From CABQCM01 sp965145485 (GTDB lineage: Bacteria > Bacillota > Clostridia > Oscillospirales > Acutalibacteraceae): a stretch of 34,927 bases of DNA. A program made the position numbers and the translations under genes. Positions within the stretch are counted from its first letter, which is position 1, and each line of letters opens with the position of its first letter. The DNA lies in the NCBI GenBank assembly GCA_965145485.1, contig CBCTCU010000030.1:1-34927 (forward strand), read 5' to 3'. The notes under the pieces are model-generated. The model was not told where the DNA came from and searched no databases. It saw nothing but the letters and a program-made list of their open reading frames with translations. Of the stretch, positions 7,151 through 14,907 are shown in pieces.

Positions 7151-10114
7151 TTATGAAACCGTCTCGACATACCGGATGGCGTAGCTGTAAATGCAGCCTC
7201 CCCATCCCTTGCTCGGTTCGCAGTTGCTCAGCTTGATATACAGCGTGTCTCCCAGGCCGTATTCGGAGGGCACGATCGACAAGGCCGTACGGTTACCGAT
7301 GCCCTCGATCCACTGCCCGCCCGAGAGGGTCTTGTAATTGTACGCCTCGATCCAATCACCGTCATGATCGGAGACGCTGATAAGATAGTTGCTGGCCACA
7401 TTGAGTACCACCGTGGGGTTCTCGTATTCGGACAAATCCAGGCGGTACACCAGCTCGGCGTCCAGGTCGCACAGCCGCCGGTCGGCCACCTGGCCGGTAA
7501 ACCGGACGATGTTCTCTTCGTCAAACCCCTGCTCATCCGTTGGCGTGAGCTCCTCCACAATTCTCTTCACCGGATCGTCCGGCTGAGGCGTATCCGACCA
7601 TTCGACCGTCAACGTGATGGGAGCGTCACTGCGGTTGATTGTCTGCACCAAGAGGGTCTGCGAATCGTTCTCCCACCGCGTGATAATGTCGGTGCATGGC
7701 TGACCGCCGCGGGTCGCCGTCACACTGACCGGCGCTTTTCCGTTGCCGACCAGCCGGGTGGAGGACACCGAATCGTCCGGCCCCGCGAGGGTGAAGGTTG
7801 TGCGGTCGGCCTGCTCCACCACTTCCCCCTGCACGATACCGCCGGTGTGGGCCAACCGGGGCAGGTCGCCGCCCCGTACCGCGCTGAGGTCATATAGCAG
7901 CGCCGATTCGCCCGGCTCGAGGGTTACCTCGGTTTTCGCCGTCATGTCGGGATCAAACAGATCGATAAAATCCCCTTGGAGCACCTGCGGCTGCGCGCCG
8001 GCCATCGCCTGCGCCGCCACAAAGTCGCCACGCTTGGCCACCATCAAATCGCTTTCCATATACACGCCGCCCGCGCAATGCACCGCATAGGCGACCAGGT
8101 CGCGCAAAACGGCGGGGCCGTCGGCATTGGCCCCGTAATAGGCGCTGGGCAGGCCGACCGAAATCAGATGCCCGTCCCCGACCGCGCAATCGACCCCCAG
8201 CGTGCCGGCAAAGCCGGTTACAATGGGCGTGCCGCCCTCGAAAATCAGGCAACGCTCATTCATGTCATAGGGAACGAGTTTGTCCTGGATGCTCGCGCCA
8301 TAGCCGGAGGGGCCGCTCCAGGAAAAATCGCTCATGTCGTTCATTGGACGGGCGGTAAGCTCCAGCCCCAGCCGGTCGATCAGATCGCCGTATGCCGAAG
8401 TACCTTGTTCGGTCCACCATTCCCCGTCGACACTCTCCCAGTCGTCCACGCCGCCGAGGTAAAGCGCCACGCCCCCCGCGCGCACCCAGTCGGCAATCGC
8501 CTGGTTGACCTGCTCGCTGACCGGCTTCATAATATCGTAGGTCAGCAGCAGCACCTCGACGCCCTCCAGATCGGCAGCGCTGGTAAGGTGATCGAGGGAT
8601 ACCGCCCCAAGCGGGATTCCCCGCTCCACCAGCGGTAGGCTTAAGCCGTAAAAGGAATCGGCCAGCTCATACGAAGTCCCGTTCTCTACCCGGTGATACG
8701 AATAGGTGTCGCTCACGCCAAGCGCAATCCCCTGGGTCCCCGCGTAGACGGTGGCGGCGGATTCGCCGATGCTCTGCTGCATAGTGTAAGCCTGTAACTG
8801 CTCGGTCTTGTACTCCTGCCCCGCCAGCCCGATCGAGCGGTCAGGCCAGATGATCGACTGGAAGCGCCGGACCTCGGGCTGCAAGAGCTGGGCCACCAGG
8901 GTCTCGTGCCACAGCTCCCGCCGGAGCTCCCAGGAATAATTATTGTCGCTGGCGGCGTCGCACAGCATGTACATCCACTTTCCGTTTTGAGCCCCCACGA
9001 AAGTGGCATAGTCAAAATAGGCGTTTTCAAAGGGACGCGACACCTTGTCTCCCGCATAGGCAATGGGCACGTTGACCGCGTCGCTCCACACCTGCGCAAT
9101 GATGCCGTCGACATACTCGCTCTTGGTATAATCGCTGATGGAGGAGGTCATATCCCAGCTACCGTACCCAGCGATGGAATGGCTCGCAATGAGGTATTCC
9201 ACCTCCGGGTGGCTCTCCTTGATGCGCCGACCGATCTCATCGATAAAGACCGTCCACATATGGGCAAAGAGCTTGTTGGCCCGGTACCGGTTCTCCGGCG
9301 ATAGAGCGGGGTCGGCGAAGGGCTCGTCATAATACTCCTGCCACGCGTCGCGGAACCCCTCGGCATAGCAGTATAAGTTAAAGGTTTCGGGCTCCTCGAG
9401 CACAATGGCCCCCGGGTTGCGCTCCAGGCACGCTTCCACTACACGCCACTTATACTCCATATATGCCTCGGTGGGCATCATATAGTTCACTCCGCCCGGA
9501 TGCAGCTTGTACTCCCCGTTTTGGTCGATGTGGCAGTCCATATCCCCCCGCTCGGGATAGAGGGTAAAATATTCCCCGTCGTCCCGGCCGGCCGAGAGCA
9601 TATAGTCCACCCGCATCGCGCTCTGGCCCTGCTTCCAGCTGTCAAAGGCCTGCCCCACATAGGAGAGCGACGGCACATAGACCATCACCGCGTCGGAGGG
9701 CAGCGCATACATACCACTATACATCTGCTGCATCTGCATGGTGGTGACAATCCCCGTCAGGGTTTGCTCCGGCGCCGAGGCCGTGTCGCTCAGCTCCCCC
9801 GTGTAGGGGTTGAGGGCATACGACTGACCCTCAGCCCCAAAGGTGTCAAGCAGCCCCACCGAATGCTGCAGGATCAGCAGCGCGTCCGCCGCGTTGTTCA
9901 CCCCATCCATATTGACATCCCCTAAAATCTGCTCCGGCGCCGTGAGAACGACCAGGCTCACCGACGCCTGCAAAACTCTCAGCGCGTCCGCGGCGTCGGA
10001 CACACCGCTGCCATCCAAATCGCCGTAGGGTACCTCTCCTGCGTCGGCCGCAACTACCTGCGGTATCCATATCAGCAGGCAGAGCAAGGCCGCCATGATT
10101 CTACGCAGCTTCAT
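7151..10114 (-). CDS. P1: secreted protein with N-terminal dockerin, glycosidase-like
   Basis: A 987-residue exported protein. Residues 1-22 form a signal peptide (MKLRRIMAALLCLLIWIPQVVA). A type I dockerin follows at ~30-90, with two calcium-loop repeats (GDLDGSGVSDAAD and GDVNMDGVNNAAD), placed at the N-terminus rather than the usual C-terminus. Residues ~140-430 resemble P2 and P3 and share LEEPE (239-243), SHS (310-312), AQVWS (340-344) and WPDR (423-426). A glutamine-amidotransferase-like segment follows (LLLTYDIMKP, then ADWVRAGG), then beta-rich regions and a C-terminal segment with the motif GWGG that P2 shares. I infer a TIM-barrel-type glycoside hydrolase, possibly retaining, with a Glu of EEPE as one catalytic residue. 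The family is not one I can name. The start at 10114 has GGAGGGAATGT upstream. The gene is monocistronic. Confidence 0.8.
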   Translation of the reverse strand: MKLRRIMAALLCLLIWIPQVVAADAGEVPYGDLDGSGVSDAADALRVLQASVSLVVLTAPEQILGDVNMDGVNNAADALLILQHSVGLLDTFGAEGQSYALNPYTGELSDTASAPEQTLTGIVTTMQMQQMYSGMYALPSDAVMVYVPSLSYVGQAFDSWKQGQSAMRVDYMLSAGRDDGEYFTLYPERGDMDCHIDQNGEYKLHPGGVNYMMPTEAYMEYKWRVVEACLERNPGAIVLEEPETFNLYCYAEGFRDAWQEYYDEPFADPALSPENRYRANKLFAHMWTVFIDEIGRRIKESHPEVEYLIASHSIAGYGSWDMTSSISDYTKSEYVDGIIAQVWSDAVNVPIAYAGDKVSRPFENAYFDYATFVGAQNGKWMYMLCDAASDNNYSWELRRELWHETLVAQLLQPEVRRFQSIIWPDRSIGLAGQEYKTEQLQAYTMQQSIGESAATVYAGTQGIALGVSDTYSYHRVENGTSYELADSFYGLSLPLVERGIPLGAVSLDHLTSAADLEGVEVLLLTYDIMKPVSEQVNQAIADWVRAGGVALYLGGVDDWESVDGEWWTEQGTSAYGDLIDRLGLELTARPMNDMSDFSWSGPSGYGASIQDKLVPYDMNERCLIFEGGTPIVTGFAGTLGVDCAVGDGHLISVGLPSAYYGANADGPAVLRDLVAYAVHCAGGVYMESDLMVAKRGDFVAAQAMAGAQPQVLQGDFIDLFDPDMTAKTEVTLEPGESALLYDLSAVRGGDLPRLAHTGGIVQGEVVEQADRTTFTLAGPDDSVSSTRLVGNGKAPVSVTATRGGQPCTDIITRWENDSQTLLVQTINRSDAPITLTVEWSDTPQPDDPVKRIVEELTPTDEQGFDEENIVRFTGQVADRRLCDLDAELVYRLDLSEYENPTVVLNVASNYLISVSDHDGDWIEAYNYKTLSGGQWIEGIGNRTALSIVPSEYGLGDTLYIKLSNCEPSKGWGGCIYSYAIRYVETVS

Positions 10115-10178
10115 ACATTCCCTCCATTCCAGGCCGTGCCCGCCACTGCGCGAAGCCACAGCCTGCCATACTGCCTAC

Positions 10179-10206
10179 ATTATACATCATCTTGTGCTCT
10201 GTACAA
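10179..10206 (-). promoter_or_regulatory. Promoter of P1
   Basis: On the minus strand TTGTAC (10201-10206), a 16-base spacer and a consensus TATAAT (10179-10184), about 65 bases upstream of the start at 10114. Confidence 0.7.
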
Positions 10207-10282
10207 TAGCAATATCGATCTTTTTTTGCGCATTCGCGGCTCTCACCCTTGACATAAGTTTGAGTTATATAGCCAAAAGCAA

Positions 10283-10311
10283 TTGACACACCATCAAAAT
10301 TATTGTAAAAT
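10283..10311 (+). promoter_or_regulatory. Promoter of the small gene at 10344
   Basis: Consensus TTGACA (10283-10288), exactly 17 bases, then TAAAAT (10306-10311), about 32 bases upstream of the ATG. The same hexamer pair and spacing recur upstream of the lacI-type gene and rny. Confidence 0.85.
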
Positions 10312-10343
10312 AAATTGTAATATATTCCAAAGGAGGCCGTCTC

Positions 10344-10721
10344 ATGACCGATCCCAAGCCGTTGCTGCTGCTCGATAACAGCAGTACCATGACCGTGCTC
10401 AACCAAGGGGAATTCAAATGCCAGAATTTATCCTTTGAAGAAGCCAAAAGCATCATTGAGATGCACGACGAATCGGATATTTTACGCTGTTTCAGCAACC
10501 CGGACATCGAGACGGTCATCTACGACTATCTCGGCGTGTCCAAGCGCGACTTTGCCTACAAGCGCATCCGCAATATGCGCCCCGGGCAGGACGCAATTGT
10601 TTTCAAGCTCTATGTCACCCCATCGGAAACCCAGCCGGTAATCCAGGCCGACGACGGGGTAGAAGCCAAAAAAATTCAAAATGTTTATGTCTACTGCCAG
10701 TATTTGATGCGGCTGTCATGA
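10344..10721 (+). CDS. Small protein, tentatively DUF1874/STIV B116-like
   Basis: A 125-residue soluble protein with no signal peptide or membrane segment. The start at 10344 has AAAGGAGG and its own strong promoter, and a terminator follows, so it is expressed alone. The order LSFEEAK, then YDYLGVSKRDFAYKRI, then MRPGQDAIVFKLY resembles the layout of DUF1874 (Sulfolobus virus B116, Bacillus YddF) proteins, where a short helix, an LLG-like turn and a PGD-ALVFQL strand come in that order. This match is from memory of the family pattern and is weak. If right, the gene is a relic of phage or mobile-element origin. The role is unknown. Confidence 0.75.
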   Translation: MTDPKPLLLLDNSSTMTVLNQGEFKCQNLSFEEAKSIIEMHDESDILRCFSNPDIETVIYDYLGVSKRDFAYKRIRNMRPGQDAIVFKLYVTPSETQPVIQADDGVEAKKIQNVYVYCQYLMRLS

Positions 10722-10726
10722 CAACA

Positions 10727-10762
10727 AAAGCCCGGGGAAGAGGTACTCCCCGGGCTTTTTGA
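10727..10762. terminator. Bidirectional terminator between convergent genes
   Basis: AAAAGCCCGGGG and CCCCGGGCTTTTT flank a short loop, just beyond the stop at 10721. The A and T runs allow it to serve both the small gene on the plus strand and the SDR gene (stop 10938) on the minus strand. Confidence 0.85.
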
Positions 10763-10937
10763 AAGGCAGCCGCGCATGATGTTCCCAAAAAAGTCCACCG
10801 GCCGTCCCCGCATCGGCCACAACCGGTATCGCCTTTGCAAAACACCTATCAGACGCAGCGCGGTGACTGGTGGAACGCACGGCGCACATGGCCCGCACTT
10901 GCCGGCGGGGCCCGCTATGGCGCACCGCCAGGCCTGG

Positions 10938-11942
10938 TTAGATGCGCCCGTTGGCCTTCATCCAGCCGACCATATCCTCTAACGTCTGCTCCATCGGCCG
11001 GGTGGAATATCCCAGCTCCCGGGCGGCCTTGTCGTGGCTGAAATGGGCGTTGGTACGCAGCGTATAAATCGAATAAGCGGTAAACAGCGGCGGCTGGCGC
11101 AGCAGGCGGTAATACAGCTCGCACAAGGGCGCCGTCGCTTTGACAAACCAGTAGGGCAGCACCCGCTTAATCTCCTTTTTGCCCGTGATGCGGTGCAGCA
11201 TGCCCAGTATTTGAGCCACCTCGTAATACCCGCCGGACAGAATGTAGCACTCACCCTGCCTCCCCTTATCGCAGCAGGCGATGATTCCCTCTGCCACATC
11301 CCGGACATCCACAAAGTCGTACCCTCCGTCGACGCAGGCGCTCAAGCGCCCCCTGACGTAGTCGATAACCAGCTGGGTCAGGTGGCCGTGCCCCCAGTCG
11401 TACGGGCCGAGGATGCCCGACGGATGCACCACGCTCGCATCCAGCCCGTCCCGCGCAGCCTGCAACACCAGCTGCGTGGCCTCGGCCTTGGTTTTGGCGT
11501 AGCCTCCCACGACCGCATCCGGGTCAAAACGGTCGGTTTCGGTGATAATCTGCCCGGCAGGCTTTTCCGGGATGGCGTGGACCGAGCTGACATAGATGAG
11601 CTTATCCACCGATTGACTCTGGCACTGCTCGACCAGATTGCGCGTGCCCTCCACATTGACCGACCGGACGGCCGCCGCCGGCTTTGCGGCGATCGACACG
11701 ATCCCGGCCGCGTGAATGACAACCGCCCTTTCGTTGGGGTCATGCTTTAAAAATTTTGCCACGCTGGCCGGATCGCGCACATCGCCGAAGAAGGCCTCCA
11801 CCCCGTCGGGAAGCCGGTTCGCTCCCTCATCCCCCGGCAGGAGGAAGGCGCGCACACGCTGCCCCATATCCGACAGCCTGCGGACAATGGCGGTGCCCAG
11901 ATGCCCCGCCGCCCCGGTAACATAGTAACGATTTTGTTTCAT
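10938..11942 (-). CDS. NAD(P)-dependent epimerase/dehydratase (extended SDR)
   Basis: A 334-residue cytoplasmic oxidoreductase. The N-terminal Rossmann motif is GAAGHLG (residues ~8-14), followed by GDVRDPASV and an HAAGIVS strand. SSVHAIPEKP and the catalytic GGYAKTK (the YxxxK pair) are present, and HPSGILGPYDWG is typical of dihydroflavonol-4-reductase-like members. C-terminal residues are less conserved. The substrate is unknown; nucleotide-sugar or small-molecule carbonyl reduction both fit. The ATG at 11942 has GAAGGAGGAGC upstream; a longer frame to 12038 is unlikely. It is divergent from the lacI-type gene, and the region between holds a lone TTGACA-like box (12082-12087, minus) without a clear -10. 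Confidence 0.85.
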   Translation of the reverse strand: MKQNRYYVTGAAGHLGTAIVRRLSDMGQRVRAFLLPGDEGANRLPDGVEAFFGDVRDPASVAKFLKHDPNERAVVIHAAGIVSIAAKPAAAVRSVNVEGTRNLVEQCQSQSVDKLIYVSSVHAIPEKPAGQIITETDRFDPDAVVGGYAKTKAEATQLVLQAARDGLDASVVHPSGILGPYDWGHGHLTQLVIDYVRGRLSACVDGGYDFVDVRDVAEGIIACCDKGRQGECYILSGGYYEVAQILGMLHRITGKKEIKRVLPYWFVKATAPLCELYYRLLRQPPLFTAYSIYTLRTNAHFSHDKAARELGYSTRPMEQTLEDMVGWMKANGRI

Positions 11943-12214
11943 CGCCGCTCCTCCTTCTCGCTTTGGATTCCACCATCCCTGCTGCCAGCCGGATGCTGGG
12001 CTTTCCGCGCCCAGAATCGGTTTTGCGCATGCCGTCATACCGGCTTGACCCTAATCGATAGGCGTATGCACCAAACCAATCTGTCAAGAAACCCGACGGG
12101 GCGATCGCGGCCAGCCTGATCCTGCCGGCAAACAGAGGAATTTGTGGTTTTATTTTACTTTAATCTATATTTATTATGAAATCATGAAAGATTCGTATCT
12201 TTTTTATCTTTTCA
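11943..12214. other. Divergent intergenic region upstream of the SDR and lacI-type genes
   Basis: No gene is seen. It holds AT-rich sequence around 12140-12210 and, on the minus strand, a TTGACA-like box at 12082-12087 with no good -10 partner. A promoter for the SDR gene must lie here but cannot be pinned down. Confidence 0.5.
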
Positions 12215-12243
12215 TTGACACCAACACCGAGGCCTGTTAAAAT
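12215..12243 (+). promoter_or_regulatory. Promoter of the lacI-xylA-xylB unit
   Basis: TTGACA (12215-12220), 17 bases, TAAAAT (12238-12243). Transcription would start near 12250, just ahead of the operator candidate at 12252-12281. The leader to the regulator start at 12331 is about 80 bases. Confidence 0.85.
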
Positions 12244-12251
12244 AAGGATGC

Positions 12252-12281
12252 GTTCACGTGCACGGTTATGTGCGCGTCAAC
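12252..12281. promoter_or_regulatory. Operator candidate for the LacI-type regulator
   Basis: GTTCACGTGCAC (12252-12263), six bases, GTGCGCGTCAAC (12270-12281). The two arms match as an inverted repeat at 10 of 12 positions. It begins at the predicted transcription start, a classic place for autoregulation by a LacI-type dimer. Confidence 0.6.
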
Positions 12282-12330
12282 CTATTTTATTCCGGCGGGG
12301 ACGCAACGCCCCGCAGAAAGGTACCGCAGC

Positions 12331-13344
12331 ATGTCCATCACATCCAAAGAGCTTGCCGCCCTGGCGGGCGTGTCGCGCGGGACGGTCGACCGGGCTCTGA
12401 ATCACCGGGGTGGTGTCCGCCCCCAGGTGCAGCAGCGCATCGAGGCCCTGGCCCGCGAGTACGGGTACTCCCCCAACCGGGCGGGCAAGGCGCTGGTCAC
12501 ACGTTCGCCCGTACGGGTTGCCGTGCTGCTCCATTCGGTGGGGAACCCGTTTTTTGACGAGGTCAGGCAGGGGCTGCGCCAGGCGGCGGAGGAATACTCC
12601 GACTTTCCCGTTGAGATTCATTTAAACGAGGTCAAGGGCTATTCGCCCGCCGAGCAGGTAGGTGTTCTGGAGCGGATGGAGAAGGAGGGGATGGACGGCC
12701 TGATCCTGACCCCCATCAGCCACGCCGATGTGAGCGGCCGCCTCAACCGATTCGCGCAGGGCGGCCTGCCGGTCGTCGCGCTCAACAACGACATCGCCTC
12801 CAGCAGGCTGTGCTACGTCGGCTGCGATTATACCGGCAGCGGCCGTACCGCCGCCCAAATGATGGGGTATCTGTGCGGGGGGCAGGGCCGGGTGGCCGTT
12901 GTGGTCGGCTCGCTGTCCATGTTGGGGCACCGGCAACGGGCAGAGGGGTTCCGCTCCCAGCTCGAGACCGAGTTTCCCGCTATGTCCCTGGCCGAAGTGG
13001 TGGAAAACAACGACGACGACCGCCAATCGGCCGAGGTGGTGGCGCAACTGATGCGCCGCCATTCCCTGCGGGGGGTGTATTTTGCGGCGGCGGGTGCGGC
13101 GTCCGGCTCCCGCACCGCCCATTCGCTGGCGGCCGGCCCTCTGGCCATCGTCGCCAGCGACCCCGTTGAGGCGGTGGCCCGCCTGATTGAAAAGGGGCTG
13201 GTGCAGGCCGCGATTGGCCAGCAGCCCTTCGAGCAGGGATACCGCGCGATGCGGGTCATCCTCGAGCGTCTTCTGTTTCAGACCCGGCCGTCGTCCGAGC
13301 ATATTTTTACCCAAAATGAAATCAAAATAAAAACCAATTTATGA
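12331..13344 (+). CDS. LacI-family transcriptional regulator
   Basis: A 337-residue DNA-binding repressor or activator. Residues 3-25 form the N-terminal LacI helix-turn-helix (ITSKELAALAGVSRGTVDRAL), followed by the hinge-helix segment ending near ~55 (GYSPNRAGKAL). The rest is the periplasmic-binding-protein-like sugar-sensing domain (VRVAVLLHSVGNPFFDEVRQ, then GLILTPISH and GLPVVALNND). The start is the ATG at 12331, with a modest AGAAAGG site; the reading frame extends upstream but through the promoter and operator. It is followed after 12 bases by xylA, so it probably controls xylose use. Clostridial xyl genes are often run by ROK-type XylR instead, so the ligand (xylose or an oligosaccharide) is inferred. 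Confidence 0.9.
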   Translation: MSITSKELAALAGVSRGTVDRALNHRGGVRPQVQQRIEALAREYGYSPNRAGKALVTRSPVRVAVLLHSVGNPFFDEVRQGLRQAAEEYSDFPVEIHLNEVKGYSPAEQVGVLERMEKEGMDGLILTPISHADVSGRLNRFAQGGLPVVALNNDIASSRLCYVGCDYTGSGRTAAQMMGYLCGGQGRVAVVVGSLSMLGHRQRAEGFRSQLETEFPAMSLAEVVENNDDDRQSAEVVAQLMRRHSLRGVYFAAAGAASGSRTAHSLAAGPLAIVASDPVEAVARLIEKGLVQAAIGQQPFEQGYRAMRVILERLLFQTRPSSEHIFTQNEIKIKTNL

Positions 13345-13356
13345 GGAGGAACGAAT

Positions 13357-14688
13357 ATGACAGAGTATACCGAATGGTTTTTGAAGACCCCAAAGATTGC
13401 TTACGAGGGGCCGCAGACCGACCGGAAGCTGGCCTTCCGGTTTTACAATCCCGACGAGGTGATCGCCGGTAAAACCATGCGCGAGCAGCTCCGCTTTGCC
13501 ATGTCCTATTGGCACACCATGTGCGCCGGGGGCACCGACATGTTCGGCGTGTCGACAGTGGATAAATCCTATGGCGGCGGGGATCCGGTCGACGCCGCGC
13601 TGCGCAAGGCCGACGCCGCCTTTGCATTGATGGAAGCGCTCGATATGGATTTTTACTGCTTCCACGACCGCGACCTGGTGGACGAGGCGGACACCCTGCG
13701 CGAGACCAACGCCCGCCTTGACCGGGTGACCGACCGGCTGGAAGCGCTCATGAAACAGACGGGGAAAAAGGTGCTCTGGGGCACGGCCAACTGCTTTGGC
13801 AACCCCCGTTACGTCCACGGGGCCGGTACCGCCCCCAACGCCGACGCCTTTGCCTTTGCGGCCGCCCAAATCAAAAAGGCGCTGGAGATCACCGTGCGGC
13901 TGCACGGCGACGGGTATGTCTTTTGGGGCGGCCGGGAGGGCTATGAAACCCTGCTGAACACCGACATGGCCCTCGAGCAGGAAAACATGGCCCGGCTGCT
14001 TCGCATGGCGGTGGATTATGCCCGTTCGATCGGCTTTGAGGGCGATTTTTATATCGAGCCAAAGCCCAAGGAGCCGACCAAGCACCAATACGACTTTGAC
14101 GCGGCGACCGTGCTGGCCTTTTTGCGCCGGTTCGGCCTGGATGGGGACTTTAAATTGAACATCGAGGCCAACCATGCCACTCTGGCCGGGCATACCTTCC
14201 AGCATGAGCTGGCTGTCGCCCGCATCAACGGCGCTTTCGGCTCGATCGACGCCAACCAGGGCGACCTTCTGCTCGGGTGGGATACCGACCAGTTCCCCAC
14301 CAACGTCTACGACACCACCCTGTGCATGCTGGAGGTGCTCAAAGCGGGCGGCTTCACCCGGGGAGGGCTCAATTTCGACGCCAAGGTCCGCCGCGGCTCC
14401 TTTGGCCCGGAGGATATCCTGTATGGCTACATCGCCGGGATGGACGCCTTTGCGCTCGGGCTGCGCATGGCCGACCGCATCCAGCGCGACGGGCGCATCC
14501 AGGCCGCGGTCGACGAGCGCTACGCGAGCTGGAACTCGGGCATCGGCCAGCAGATCCGGCAGGGCAACGCCACTATGGAGCGATTGGAGGAATACGCCCT
14601 CGGCCTGGGCGACGTCACCACCAACCAGAGCGGCCGACAGGAGTATCTTGAAAACGTGCTCAACGCCATCCTGTTCGGCGCGAACTGA
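13357..14688 (+). CDS. xylA: Xylose isomerase
   Basis: A 443-residue class II enzyme that converts D-xylose to D-xylulose in the cytoplasm, a tetramer with two divalent metal ions. Conserved features include the catalytic His (CFHDRD, His103 and Asp106), the signature FWGGREGYETLLNTD (189-203), the metal-binding Glu in IEPKPKEPTKHQYD (Glu234), KLNIEANHATLAGHTFQHE (Glu270, His273), DANQGD (298-303) and LGWDTDQFPTN. The length is typical of the class. The start has AGGAGG eleven bases before the ATG. It lies 12 bases downstream of the lacI-type gene, so it belongs to the same transcript. Confidence 0.97.
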   Translation: MTEYTEWFLKTPKIAYEGPQTDRKLAFRFYNPDEVIAGKTMREQLRFAMSYWHTMCAGGTDMFGVSTVDKSYGGGDPVDAALRKADAAFALMEALDMDFYCFHDRDLVDEADTLRETNARLDRVTDRLEALMKQTGKKVLWGTANCFGNPRYVHGAGTAPNADAFAFAAAQIKKALEITVRLHGDGYVFWGGREGYETLLNTDMALEQENMARLLRMAVDYARSIGFEGDFYIEPKPKEPTKHQYDFDAATVLAFLRRFGLDGDFKLNIEANHATLAGHTFQHELAVARINGAFGSIDANQGDLLLGWDTDQFPTNVYDTTLCMLEVLKAGGFTRGGLNFDAKVRRGSFGPEDILYGYIAGMDAFALGLRMADRIQRDGRIQAAVDERYASWNSGIGQQIRQGNATMERLEEYALGLGDVTTNQSGRQEYLENVLNAILFGAN

Positions 14689-14907
14689 CCGGCTGCGCCC
14701 ACGGTATCGCACACGGAAGTTATAGGAGCGGCCTCACACACTGGGGCCGCGCGTCCGGTTTTTATCGCGCCCATGCTGCGGCTGGCTCTACCGGCTAGCC
14801 GGTGGGACGGCGAGCGGCCTGCCCGGATCACCGCCGCGGGCTGATTCGTCGGGCGGGCGGGGGCGCTTGCCCTGAGAGCTGACACAGACATAGGGAGGTT
14901 TTGGAGT
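14689..14907. promoter_or_regulatory. Hairpin in the xylA-xylB gap, possible attenuator
   Basis: 219 bases separate xylA and xylB. Around 14738-14765, GCGGCC pairs with GGCCGC across a loop, then TCCGGTTTTT. An outer CGGA/TCCG pairing is possible. This may partly terminate or stabilise the message so that xylA outweighs xylB. The rest of the gap is GC-rich and has no gene. Confidence 0.35.

Noticed and set aside
13339..14712. 457-codon open frame on the minus strand over xylA
   Set aside because: xylA is certain on the other strand; no start site or family match for the antisense frame.
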